A DNA stretch of 64,000 nucleotides, taken from positions 1 to 64,000 of the forward strand of contig NZ_FNET01000017.1 in assembly GCF_900100275.1 (NCBI RefSeq). The letters are read 5' to 3'. The position numbers were made by a program, and so were the translations under genes. The notes under the pieces are model-generated. The model was not told where the DNA came from. It ran no database searches and saw nothing but the letters and a program-made list of their open reading frames with translations. Within the stretch, counting starts at the first letter, position 1. Each line of letters starts with the position of its first letter. The DNA is from Lentzea albidocapillata subsp. violacea (GTDB lineage: Bacteria; Actinomycetota; Actinomycetes; Mycobacteriales; Pseudonocardiaceae). Positions 30,922 through 38,797 of the stretch are shown here, piece after piece.

Positions 30922-31965
30922 ATGTCAGTCCGCATGATCGCCGCCGTGACCGCCGTGATGGCGTTGTCCAGTCCCGCCGCCCAGGCCACCGAGGCGCCAC
31001 CGCGGTTCGCCGACGGGTTCGGCCTCACCGTCACGAGCCAGCCCCGCTGGGTGGACGCGAACCGCCGCACCTTCATCTTCAGCGTGTCCACCGCCCAGGT
31101 GCCCACGCCGACCCTCCTGGACGGCCAGGAACCCGGCAGGCACGCCATCGTCGTCACGCTGCCGGACGACTACGCCCAGACGACCAGGAGCTACCCGGTC
31201 CAGTACTACCTGCACGGCCATCCCGACCGCCCGGACGCCGCCTGGAACCAGCGGGTCGTGGAGAGGGCGACGGCCGGCATCGACCTGATCACCGTGCAGC
31301 CCAACGGCAGTGGCCGCGGCTGGTACTCGAACTGGGTCAACCCCGGCGACGCGGGCCCGCAGAACTGGGAGACCTTCCACCTGGAGCAGGTGATCCCGTT
31401 CGTGGACGCCAACCTGCGCACGAAGGCGGCCAAAGCGGATCGCGCGATCGTCGGACACTCCATGGGCGGGTTCGGGGCGTTGCGCTACGCCGAGCACCGG
31501 CCCGACCTGTTCGGCTACGCCGGCAGCTTCTCCGGTGGCCTCGACCTGCGGAACTCCGAGATGCGCGCGGCGATCACGGCCACCCTGGTCAACCCGGCGA
31601 GCGGCACGCCGACGGTGAACGCCGACGCGGTCTTCGGGCCGCCGGTCTGGCCGTTCGACGGCGTCTGGAACGCGCAGAGCCCGGCGCACCACGTCGCGTC
31701 GCTGAGGGGCATGGGCGTCGCGCTGTACACGGGTGATGGCGGCGATCTGACGGTCAACCCGATCCAGGCCGTGCTGGAGAACCGGGCGCGCGAAACGGCG
31801 CTGGTGACGGCGGCGAACCTGCGGGCCCAGAACATCCCCTTCCACTTCTCCGACTACGGCGACGGCAGCGGGTGGGCGCCGGGCTGCACGGGCAAGCACG
31901 CCGACGAAGAATGCGTGCAGGCCGACCTGAACCACTTCGTCGGACTGTTCATGCGCCACGCCTGA
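30922..31965 (+). CDS. Secreted esterase-like alpha/beta hydrolase
   Basis: This 347-residue protein has a Sec signal ('MIAAVTAVMALSSPAAQATE') and an esterase D/antigen 85-like fold: 'RSYPVQYYLHGHPDRPDA', 'DLITVQPNGSGRGWYSNW', the nucleophile elbow 'AIVGHSMGGFGALRYA' (Ser about 192), 'GYAGSFSGGLDLR' and a C-terminal region that should supply the Asp and His ('DLNHFVGLFMRH'). Relatives include S-formylglutathione hydrolases and mycolyltransferases. As a secreted protein it probably cleaves or transfers acyl groups on envelope or extracellular substrates. ATG 30922 is preferred, an upstream start at 30868 having no signal-peptide logic. Confidence 0.82.
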   Translation: MSVRMIAAVTAVMALSSPAAQATEAPPRFADGFGLTVTSQPRWVDANRRTFIFSVSTAQVPTPTLLDGQEPGRHAIVVTLPDDYAQTTRSYPVQYYLHGHPDRPDAAWNQRVVERATAGIDLITVQPNGSGRGWYSNWVNPGDAGPQNWETFHLEQVIPFVDANLRTKAAKADRAIVGHSMGGFGALRYAEHRPDLFGYAGSFSGGLDLRNSEMRAAITATLVNPASGTPTVNADAVFGPPVWPFDGVWNAQSPAHHVASLRGMGVALYTGDGGDLTVNPIQAVLENRARETALVTAANLRAQNIPFHFSDYGDGSGWAPGCTGKHADEECVQADLNHFVGLFMRHA

Positions 31966-32061
31966 CGTGCGACGTTCGTAGTGAGCCGAACGGCGCATCT
32001 TGAAAACGCCGCGTCCCGAATGCCGTCCTGGCTCCTCTAAGGACTCTGACGGGCCCCTGCA

Positions 32062-32080
32062 CCCGCGCGAAGTGCGCGGG
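32062..32080. promoter_or_regulatory. 5' UTR hairpin ahead of the subtilase gene
   Basis: CCCGCGC (32062-32068) and GCGCGGG (32074-32080) form a seven-base stem with a GAAGT loop, 30 bases before the subtilase start. It may be a terminator of the upstream gene or an mRNA 5' stabiliser. Confidence 0.35.
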
Positions 32081-32109
32081 CATCGCCCGCTTAGGAGTTG
32101 GAGGAATCC

Positions 32110-33828
32110 GTGTTCCTGGGTTCACGATCTCGCCTGCGCGCCGCGGTCATCGCCGCGGCCGTGGGCGCCGGTGTGCTGACGGCGGCCACCCCCGCCGCTG
32201 CCGCACCTGCCGCGGGTACGCGTGCTTACCTGGTCATCACCGCGCCTGGTGCCACTTCCGGCGCCGAGACGGCTGTGAGCACCAACGGTGGCACTGTGTG
32301 GACGAAGTACGACGCCATTGGTGTCATCGTCGCGCACTCCGCTGCCACTGACTTCGCCACCAGGATGCGCACCGTCAGCGGTGTGCAGAAGGTCGGTGCC
32401 ACGCGCACCAGTGACATCCCGACCGAGGCGGCGAATCCGCCGATTCCCGCCGCGCCCTCGCAGGCCGCGCAACCGAACACCGAGCCGTTGCGCGCGGACA
32501 TGAGCCAGATCGGCGCCAACAAGGCGTGGGCGATCAACACGGGATCGTCCAGCGTCACGGTCGGTGTGCTCGACACGGGCGTCGACGACCAGCACGCCGA
32601 CCTCCAGCCGAACTTCGACACCACCAACTCCGCGTCCTGCGCCTACGGCAAGCTCGACACGCGTACCGGTTCGTGGCGTGACACCGGCTCCCACGGCACG
32701 CACGTCGCCGGCACCGTCGCGGCGGCCAAGAACGGCAGCGGCATGGTCGGTGTCGCTCCCGGCGTGAAGATCGCCTCGGTGCGCATTGCCGAGAATCCGA
32801 GCGGGCTGTTCTTCCCGGAGAACACCATCTGCGCCATGGTCTTCTCCGGTGACCGCGGCTTCGACGTGACCAACAACAGCTACTACACCGACCCGTGGCT
32901 GTTCAACTGCCCGGACAACGCCGACCAGGACGCGATCCTGGAGGGTGTGAAGCGCGCGGTGGCCTACGCCGAGGGCAAGGGCGTGCTCAACGTCGCCGCG
33001 GCGGGCAACGAGAACTACAACCTCGCGAACAAGACCCGCGACGCGACAAGCCCCAATGACTCCACGCCGGCGACGCGCACCATCACCAACGCCTGCCTGA
33101 GCGTCCCGACCGAGGTCACGGGCGTCGTCAGCGTCTCGTCGATCAGCTCGACGAACAGCAAGTCGTCGTTCTCCAACTACGGCACCGACAAGATCCACAT
33201 CGCGGCGCCCGGCGACAGCGTCTACTCGACGGTCCCCGGTGGCCGCTACGGCTCCAAGTCCGGTACGTCGATGGCCTCCCCGCACGTCGCGGGCGTCGCC
33301 GCGCTGCTCAAGTCCGCCAACCCCACCGCCACCCCGGCCCAGCTCCGCACCCTGCTGGCGACCCAGGCGGACGACCTGGCCTGCACCGACAGCCGTTGCG
33401 CCGGCACCACGGCGAAGAACAACTTCTTCGGTGAGGGCCGCGTGGACGCGCTGGCGGCGGTCGGCGGCACCCCGCCCGGCGGCAAGGAGTTCGAGAACAC
33501 CACCGACGTGGCCATCCCGGACACCGGCGTGGCCGTGACCAGCCCCATCACGGTCTCCGGCATCACCGGCAACGCCCCGGCCACGCTGAAGGCCGACGTC
33601 AACATCGTGCACACCTACCGAGGTGACCTGGTCATCGACCTGATCGCCCCGGACGGCACCGCGTACCGGCTCAAGGCTTCCAGCAGCAGTGATTCCGCCG
33701 ACAACGTCGTGACGACCTACACCGTCAACGCCTCGGGCGAGGTCGCGAACGGCACCTGGAAGCTGCAGGTCAAGGACGTCGCGGCGCAGGACGTCGGGCA
33801 CATCGACTCCTGGCAGCTGACCTTCTAG
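32110..33828 (+). CDS. Secreted subtilisin-like serine protease with C-terminal P-domain
   Basis: This 572-residue S8 protease is made as a preproprotein: signal peptide (residues 1-35, 'AAVIAAAVGAGVLTAATPAA'), an inhibitor-like propeptide to about 125, and a catalytic domain with Asp in 'VGVLDTGVDDQHADL', His in 'TGSHGTHVAGTVA', oxyanion Asn in 'NVAAAGNENYN' and Ser in 'KSGTSMASPHVAGVAALL'. The last 115 residues form a proprotein-convertase P-domain ('TYRGDLVIDLIAPDGTAYRL', 'NGTWKLQVKDVAAQDVGHID'), which stabilises such enzymes. GTG 32110 with TTGGAGG six bases upstream is a good start. Confidence 0.95.
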   Translation: MFLGSRSRLRAAVIAAAVGAGVLTAATPAAAAPAAGTRAYLVITAPGATSGAETAVSTNGGTVWTKYDAIGVIVAHSAATDFATRMRTVSGVQKVGATRTSDIPTEAANPPIPAAPSQAAQPNTEPLRADMSQIGANKAWAINTGSSSVTVGVLDTGVDDQHADLQPNFDTTNSASCAYGKLDTRTGSWRDTGSHGTHVAGTVAAAKNGSGMVGVAPGVKIASVRIAENPSGLFFPENTICAMVFSGDRGFDVTNNSYYTDPWLFNCPDNADQDAILEGVKRAVAYAEGKGVLNVAAAGNENYNLANKTRDATSPNDSTPATRTITNACLSVPTEVTGVVSVSSISSTNSKSSFSNYGTDKIHIAAPGDSVYSTVPGGRYGSKSGTSMASPHVAGVAALLKSANPTATPAQLRTLLATQADDLACTDSRCAGTTAKNNFFGEGRVDALAAVGGTPPGGKEFENTTDVAIPDTGVAVTSPITVSGITGNAPATLKADVNIVHTYRGDLVIDLIAPDGTAYRLKASSSSDSADNVVTTYTVNASGEVANGTWKLQVKDVAAQDVGHIDSWQLTF

Positions 33829-33896
33829 GACGGCATTCGGAGGAACCTCGGCGGCCACGGCTAACCAACGTCCCTGCCTGCAGCGATAGCAGTGAC

Positions 33897-34538
33897 GTGG
33901 AACCCGATCTGTGGTCGTCGGCCGCCGAGGCCCTCGACGAGCACGAACACGCCCTCGTGATGGCCCGGCTGGCAGGCACGATCGTCGGTCCGGGCCAGAC
34001 CGAGCGCCTGGCCAGGGGCGAGCGCGACGTCGTGTTCCTGCTGCCCGACCGGCTGGTGCTGGTGCGGCCGGAGCCGTTCTGGTCGGGCTCCTACGACCGC
34101 GGGCAGATCGTGCGCATCATGCTCGCCGCCGGGCACGTCCAGTTCGACGTGACCGGCGGCGACAGCCTCGAGTTCTGGATCGACACCGGCCTCTCGCCCG
34201 CCGAGCCGTTCGTCGAGCAGGCCCAGAACTGGCTGGCCCCGCGCAGGAGCTCCGCCAGCGGCGCGGTCATCGGGTTCGGTCTCGCGATCATCCTCGCTTT
34301 CCTGTTCGTCCTCGGGCCGGTGGACCTGATGCCGTCGGACGACCGGCTCACCGTGAAGTCGAGCTGCGGCGACTTCCTCCGTGCGGGCGTCGACGAACAG
34401 GTCGAGCTGCTCAGACGGCTCTTCGGGCAGGCCGGCACACCCGCCGAGGCGGACAGGCCGATGACGCTCGACGCCTCCCGGCGGCACTGCGGTGAACACA
34501 ACGGCGCGACGCTGGACTCGCTCGTCACCGGGAAGTGA
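33897..34538 (+). CDS. Hypothetical protein with one membrane helix
   Basis: This 213-residue protein has an N-terminal soluble domain of about 115 residues ('LARGERDVVFLLPDRLVLVR', 'PFWSGSYDRGQIVRIMLAAG', 'HVQFDVTGGDSLEFWID') that resembles PH-like domains, a single membrane helix at about 122-142 ('GAVIGFGLAIILAFLFVLGP') and a short exterior tail with two cysteines. I do not recognise a family. The start is a GTG at 33897. The MITE-like element begins six bases after its stop. Confidence 0.6.
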   Translation: MEPDLWSSAAEALDEHEHALVMARLAGTIVGPGQTERLARGERDVVFLLPDRLVLVRPEPFWSGSYDRGQIVRIMLAAGHVQFDVTGGDSLEFWIDTGLSPAEPFVEQAQNWLAPRRSSASGAVIGFGLAIILAFLFVLGPVDLMPSDDRLTVKSSCGDFLRAGVDEQVELLRRLFGQAGTPAEADRPMTLDASRRHCGEHNGATLDSLVTGK

Positions 34539-34544
34539 CGCCCA

Positions 34545-34652
34545 GGGTCTGTATCGAAGTCTGGTTCGATGAGAGCTGCGCTTGAGGTGGTTCCTGGTGG
34601 TGCGGCCGGACGGCCCGCATACCGGTCGCAAACCAGACTTCGATACAGGCCC
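34545..34652. mobile_element. 108 bp MITE-like element with 22 bp terminal inverted repeats
   Basis: The left end GGGTCTGTATCGAAGTCTGGTT (34545-34566, shown here in two parts: GGGTCTGTATCG and AAGTCTGGTT) and the right end (34631-34652) are inverted copies with one mismatch. The 64-base interior encodes nothing. The size, the long terminal repeats and the GGG-CTGTATCG-type ends suggest a non-autonomous derivative of an IS5-like element. No convincing target duplication is visible. It sits between a gene stop and the LysR start (12 bases further), so it may now supply or disrupt the LysR promoter. Confidence 0.65.
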
Positions 34653-34664
34653 TAAAGTGCGGGA

Positions 34665-35567
34665 GTGTTCGATACCCGCCAGCTCGAGGTCTTCGCGACG
34701 GTGGCCAGGACCGGCTCGTTCAGCGCCGCCGCCCGGCTGCTGCACTGCTCCCAGCCCGCTGTCAGCCAGCAGATGCGCACGCTGGAGCGGCAGGTCGGCG
34801 GGCCGCTGTTCGTGCGGACGGGCCGGGGACTGCACCTCACCGAGGCCGGCCGGATCCTGGCGGAACGCGGGTCGGACCTGCTGGACCGGCTGGCGACGAC
34901 CCACCAGCAGGTCAGCGCGATAGCCACGCACGACATCGGCACGATCCGGATCTGCGCCTTCCCGAGCGCCAACGTGTCACTCGTGCCCGCGGCGGCGGCG
35001 ATCCTGGCCGAGGAACGGCCCCAGCTGCGGCTCGAGCTGGTCGAGGAGGAGCCGCCGGACTCGTTCGCGCTGCTGCGGCGCGGTGAGGTCGACCTGGTGC
35101 TGAGCTTCAGCTACCTCGACGAACCGCAGGACGAGGCCACTGTGAACGGCATGTTGAGCGTGCCGTTGCTGCGGGAGCCGCTGGCGTTGCTCGTGCCCGC
35201 CGGTCATCGGCTCGCCGGCCGTGAGCGCGTGTCGCTGACCGAGACGGCTGAGGAACGCTGGATCGCCGGTTGTGTGCGGTGCCAGCGCGCGCTGCACCAG
35301 GCGTGCGCGGCGGCCGGGTTCGTCCCGGACATCACCTGCTCGACCGACGACAACCTGGCCATCCAGAGTCTCGTCACCGCTGGTCTGGGCGTCGCGCTGG
35401 TGCCCAGGCTGCTGCTGTCGTTCCTGCAGCACCCCGGTCTGACCGCGGTCGAGGTGGAGTCGGCGGCGCAACGGCTCACCTCGCTCTACACCTGGCCGGA
35501 CCTCATCCAGCTGCCGATCATGCGCGCGACCGTGGACGCGTTGATCTCCGCGTCGGCCAAGGCATAA
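34665..35567 (+). CDS. LysR-type transcriptional regulator
   Basis: This 300-residue LTTR has the N-terminal winged helix (residues 3-62: 'TRQLEVFATVARTGSFSAAA', 'LHCSQPAVSQQMRTLERQVG', 'GPLFVRTGRGLHLTEAGRIL') and the effector domain ('IRICAFPSANVSLVPAAAAI', 'LREPLALLVPAGHRLA', 'LVTAGLGVALVPRLLL'). It precedes a YeiH-type exporter on the same strand by 69 bases. In enterobacteria the LysR protein YeiE controls yeiH and responds to sulfite, so a sulfite or cysteine-linked effector is plausible. GTG 34665 lies just behind the MITE-like element. Confidence 0.88.
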   Translation: MFDTRQLEVFATVARTGSFSAAARLLHCSQPAVSQQMRTLERQVGGPLFVRTGRGLHLTEAGRILAERGSDLLDRLATTHQQVSAIATHDIGTIRICAFPSANVSLVPAAAAILAEERPQLRLELVEEEPPDSFALLRRGEVDLVLSFSYLDEPQDEATVNGMLSVPLLREPLALLVPAGHRLAGRERVSLTETAEERWIAGCVRCQRALHQACAAAGFVPDITCSTDDNLAIQSLVTAGLGVALVPRLLLSFLQHPGLTAVEVESAAQRLTSLYTWPDLIQLPIMRATVDALISASAKA

Positions 35568-35636
35568 GCGCGCCTTATGGACCTCCAAGAAATGGTCATC
35601 TACTGCGCATAGCCCGCGCTGGCCATCGTTATCGGT

Positions 35637-36632
35637 ATGGGCATCGTCAGGACGACCCCGCGCACGGCCGACTCGGTGTTGCCCGGCCTCGCGCTGGTCG
35701 CGGCCGGTGTCGCGGTCGCGATGGTCGTGTCCTGGCTGCAGCCCTCGGTCAGCGCGCTCACCGTCGCCGTGCTGCTCGGCGCCGTCGTGGCCAACGTCGT
35801 GACGCTGCCGCCGTCGGTCACTCCGGGGATCAAAGTCGCCGGACGCCGCCTGCTGCGCCTGGGTGTCGTGCTGCTCGGGTTGAAGCTCGTGTTCCAGGAC
35901 GTGCTGAAGCTCGGCTACGAGATCCTGCTGCTCGCCGTGATCGCCGTGGTCGTCACGTTCGTCGTGACGCGCTGGCTCGGGCGGGTGCTCGGGGTCGGTG
36001 AGGGCCTGTCGTTGCTCATCGCGACCGGGTTCTCGATCTGCGGTGCCTCCGCGGTGGCCGCGATGAACAGCGTCCGGCAGCAGGACGAGGAGGACGTGGC
36101 CAAGGCGCTCGGCCTGGTCACTCTCTTCGGCACCGTCGCGATGTTCGCCCTGCCCGCGCTTTTCCCGCTGACGGGCCTCACGCCCGCGCAGTACGGGGTG
36201 TGGGCGGGTGGCAGCGTGCACGAGGTCGCGCAGGTCGTGGCCGCCGCCGGACCTGTCACCGGGGCACTGGCCATCGCGGTCGCGGTGAAGCTGACGCGGG
36301 TCGTGCTGCTCGCGCCGATGCTCGCCGCCGTGAGTTTCGCCGAGCGCCTCAAGTACCCGGCTTCCGGGCAGCGTCCGCCGATCGTGCCGTTGTTCGTGCT
36401 CGGTTTCCTCGCGATGGCGGCGGTGCGGGCGACCGGCCTGCTGCCCGACGTCGTGCTGTCGGCGGCGACGTTCGTGGACAACGTGCTGCTGGCGGCGGGC
36501 ATGTTCGCGCTCGGCACGGCGGTGCGCCTGCGTTCCCTGATCCGTTCCGGCCCGGCGGTGCTGCTGCTGGGCCTGCTCTCGACCACGGTGATCGTCGTCC
36601 TGGTGCTGACCGGCACGGTGTTGATCGGCTGA
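35637..36632 (+). CDS. YeiH/UPF0324-type putative sulfate/sulfite exporter
   Basis: This 331-residue integral membrane protein has ten or so helices. Characteristic blocks are 'LTVAVLLGAVVANV', 'LLRLGVVLLGLKLVFQDVL', 'LLIATGFSICGASAVAAMNS' and 'WAGGSVHEVAQVVAAAG', the last being the conserved 'HEVAQVVAA' of the YeiH family. Members are annotated as sulfate exporters on weak evidence. The genomic company (LysR, cysteine dioxygenase, PAPS synthesis) supports handling of an oxidised sulfur species such as sulfite. The ATG at 35637 has no strong ribosome site. Confidence 0.85.
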   Translation: MGIVRTTPRTADSVLPGLALVAAGVAVAMVVSWLQPSVSALTVAVLLGAVVANVVTLPPSVTPGIKVAGRRLLRLGVVLLGLKLVFQDVLKLGYEILLLAVIAVVVTFVVTRWLGRVLGVGEGLSLLIATGFSICGASAVAAMNSVRQQDEEDVAKALGLVTLFGTVAMFALPALFPLTGLTPAQYGVWAGGSVHEVAQVVAAAGPVTGALAIAVAVKLTRVVLLAPMLAAVSFAERLKYPASGQRPPIVPLFVLGFLAMAAVRATGLLPDVVLSAATFVDNVLLAAGMFALGTAVRLRSLIRSGPAVLLLGLLSTTVIVVLVLTGTVLIG

Positions 36633-36662
36633 TCTCCGCTTTCCTCAGAGGAGGACCCGCTC

Positions 36663-37196
36663 ATGACGCACAGCCTGCTCTCCCCCACGGCCACGCTTCT
36701 GGTGGGCTCGCTCCGGGCCGCGATCGCCGGCGGCGGCGATGACCGGGCCGTCGCCGCTCGGGTGGCGCGGACCCTGGAGGGCCACCTCACCGACCCGTTC
36801 CTGCTGAGCGCGGCGCAGCGGGAACCCGACCCGAACGCCTACCGCCAGCACGTCCTGCACGTCGAGCCGGACGGCAGCTTCTCGGTCGTCGCGCTCGTGT
36901 GGTTGCCGGGTCAGGAGACCTGCATCCACGACCACGTCTCGTGGTGCGTCGTCGGCACGTACGTCGGCGAGGAGGAGGAGACCACCTACCGGCTGAGCGG
37001 CGATCGGCTGATCCCGTTGCGCGTCAACAAGACCCCGGAGGGCGTGGCGTCCTACCTGGTGCCGCCGGGCGACATCCACAAGGTGTGCAACAACTCCAGC
37101 TCCGTGGCGATCTCGATCCACGTCTACGGCGCGGACGTCAGCATCCTCGGCACGAGCATCCGGCGGCGCTACGACCAGCCCGTCAGCGGGCGATGA
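36663..37196 (+). CDS. Cysteine dioxygenase type I
   Basis: This 177-residue cupin oxidises cysteine (or a related thiol such as 3-mercaptopropionate) to the sulfinate. Iron ligands His89, His91 ('CIHDHVSWCVVG') and His139 ('PPGDIHKVCN') are visible, together with the substrate-binding Arg61 and Tyr155 in 'SIHVYGADVS'. Bacterial CDOs have no Cys-Tyr crosslink partner at the usual site; here the residue after the second His region is also not Cys93-like, so no crosslink is expected. It follows the YeiH gene by 30 bases with a GAGGAGG ribosome site, so the two form one unit: thiol oxidation and export of the resulting sulfite. It overlaps the convergent TetR gene by 14 bases. Confidence 0.88.
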   Translation: MTHSLLSPTATLLVGSLRAAIAGGGDDRAVAARVARTLEGHLTDPFLLSAAQREPDPNAYRQHVLHVEPDGSFSVVALVWLPGQETCIHDHVSWCVVGTYVGEEEETTYRLSGDRLIPLRVNKTPEGVASYLVPPGDIHKVCNNSSSVAISIHVYGADVSILGTSIRRRYDQPVSGR

Positions 37197-37797
37197 CGCC
37201 CCGCTCGATCGCACCGGTGGCGAACTCGACCAGCTGAGCCGGCTTGACCCGGTTGACGCGGGCGCCCTGCAGCAGCAGGTCGTCCGCGAGGCCGATCAGC
37301 GAGTCCCAGACCCAGTGCGGCAGCGCGGGATCGTCGATCAGCTCCTGCCCGCACGCCTCGGCGGTCTCCTTCAACGCCTTCGCGAGCGCCTTGAGCGTCT
37401 TGCGGTAGTCCTGGGCCGATCCGGCGACCTCCCTGCCCCTGCGTCCGCCGGAGAGCACCTTGGCCTCCCACTGCGCGGCCGACCGCCCGAACCGCCGCCA
37501 CAGGTCGGTGATCTGCGGCTCGACCTCCCTGAGCACGCCCGCGATGCCGAGGCCGCGGTCGACCGTGGCGAGAGTGCGTTGCAGCTCGTCCAGACGCCGT
37601 TCCATCAACGCCGCGAAGACGTCCTCCTTGCCGGAGAAGTACTGGTACACGGTGCCGGAGCTGACGCCCGCGCCGACCGCGATCGCGCGCATGGTCAGGC
37701 CCGCGTAGCCCTGGTCTTCGAGGATCAGCTCGGCGGACGACAGGATGTCGCGCCGCCTGCCCTCCGCGTCCCCCCAGGCCGTCTGTTCGGTGCTCAC
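37183..37797 (-). CDS. TetR-type repressor divergent to the PAPS synthesis genes
   Basis: This 204-residue repressor has an AcrR-like HTH (residues about 15-60: 'RRRDILSSAELILEDQGYAG', 'MRAIAVGAGVSSGTVYQYFS', 'GKEDVFAALMERRLDELQ') and a helical sensor domain. I use the GTG at 37797; an ATG at 37833 would start inside the operator palindrome. It is transcribed away from cysD and its own start is 18 bases from the 33-base palindrome at 37815, so it very likely controls cysD-cysNC and itself. Confidence 0.85.
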   Translation of the reverse strand: MSTEQTAWGDAEGRRRDILSSAELILEDQGYAGLTMRAIAVGAGVSSGTVYQYFSGKEDVFAALMERRLDELQRTLATVDRGLGIAGVLREVEPQITDLWRRFGRSAAQWEAKVLSGGRRGREVAGSAQDYRKTLKALAKALKETAEACGQELIDDPALPHWVWDSLIGLADDLLLQGARVNRVKPAQLVEFATGAIERGVIAR

Positions 37798-37814
37798 GGC
37801 GTTCAGCCTACTTT

Positions 37815-37847
37815 GAACAACGTTCAAAAGCATATTGAACGTTGTTC
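37815..37847. promoter_or_regulatory. 33 bp double-palindrome operator between TetR and cysD
   Basis: GAACAACGTTCAA (37815-37827) and TTGAACGTTGTTC (37835-37847) are exact inverted copies with a seven-base centre; each arm is itself a near palindrome (TTGAAC-AAC-GTTCAA). The layout predicts two TetR dimers. A close single copy, TTGAACGTTGTCC, occurs at 40569-40581 in front of the sulfotransferase operon. Confidence 0.75.
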
Positions 37848-37871
37848 GGTTTGGTCGCTACTCTCGGGTGC

Positions 37872-37913
37872 ATGGCGGAGACCGACGCGGAACCGGCGGG
37901 GGTGCTCACGTGA
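37872..37913 (+). CDS. 13-residue leader frame overlapping the cysD start
   Basis: ATG at 37872 opens a frame encoding [13 protein letters not shown], whose stop TGA overlaps the cysD GTG start (GTGA, 37910-37913). It lies in the leader just after the operator. Translational coupling to cysD is possible. It has no cysteine codons, unlike the Cys-rich attenuator peptides known from some actinomycete sulfur operons, so a regulatory role is only a suggestion. Confidence 0.3.
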   Translation: MAETDAEPAGVLT

Positions 37914-38797
37914 ACCACCTCGACCGGCTGGAGGCCGACAGCATCGACATCTTCCGCGAGGCCGTGGCGGAGAGCGAACGACCGGTGCTGCTGTACTCGA
38001 TCGGCAAGGACAGCTCGGTGCTGCTCCACCTGGCGCGCAAGGCCTTCTACCCGTCGAAGCCGCCGTTCCCGTTGCTGCACGTCGACACCACGTGGAAGTT
38101 CCGGGAGATGATCGAGTTCCGGGACGCGACGGCCGCCTCGCTCGGGCTGGAGCTGATCGTGCACCGCAATCCGGACTGCGTGGCGGAGGGCATCAACCCG
38201 TTCGACCACGGTTCCGCGCGCCACACCGACCTGTGGAAGACGCAGGGTCTGCGGCAGGCGCTGGACGAGCACCGCTTCGACGTGGCGTTCGGCGGCGCGC
38301 GGCGTGACGAGGAGGCCTCGCGCGCCAAGGAAAGGGTGTTCTCGTTCCGGACCGCGCAGCACCAGTGGGATCCGAAGAACCAGCGGCCGGAACTGTGGCG
38401 GCTCTACAACACGCGGGTCGCGCCCGGCGAGAGCATCAGGGTGTTCCCGCTGTCGAACTGGACCGAGCTCGACGTGTGGCGCTACGTCGAACGCGAGCGG
38501 ATTCCCGTGGTGCCGCTGTACTTCGCGGCCGTGCGACCGGTGGTCGACCGTGACGGCACGCTGATCATGGTCGACGACGACCGGATGCCGTTGCACTCCG
38601 AGCCGAGGCAGGAGCTGGTCCGGTTCCGGACGCTCGGCTGCTACCCGCTGACGGGCGCGGTGCGCAGCGAGGCGCGCACGGTCGCGGAGATCGTCGAGGA
38701 GATGCGGGCCGCGACGACGTCGGAGCGGCAGGGCCGGGTGATCGACCACGACCAGAGCGGGTCGATGGAGCGCAAGAAGCGGGAGGGGTACTTCTGA
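37910..38797 (+). CDS. cysD: Sulfate adenylyltransferase small subunit
   Basis: This 295-residue PP-loop ATPase makes adenosine 5'-phosphosulfate from ATP and sulfate together with CysN. The PP-loop '[20 protein letters not shown]' (about 30-50), '[20 protein letters not shown]', '[20 protein letters not shown]' with 'SFR', and the C-terminal '[10 protein letters not shown]' are canonical. The start GTG at 37910 follows GGGGG by seven bases. Its stop overlaps the cysNC start by one base. No sulfate reductase genes (cysH, sir) are in the window, so this pair may serve sulfonation rather than assimilation. Confidence 0.95.
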   Translation: MNHLDRLEADSIDIFREAVAESERPVLLYSIGKDSSVLLHLARKAFYPSKPPFPLLHVDTTWKFREMIEFRDATAASLGLELIVHRNPDCVAEGINPFDHGSARHTDLWKTQGLRQALDEHRFDVAFGGARRDEEASRAKERVFSFRTAQHQWDPKNQRPELWRLYNTRVAPGESIRVFPLSNWTELDVWRYVERERIPVVPLYFAAVRPVVDRDGTLIMVDDDRMPLHSEPRQELVRFRTLGCYPLTGAVRSEARTVAEIVEEMRAATTSERQGRVIDHDQSGSMERKKREGYF

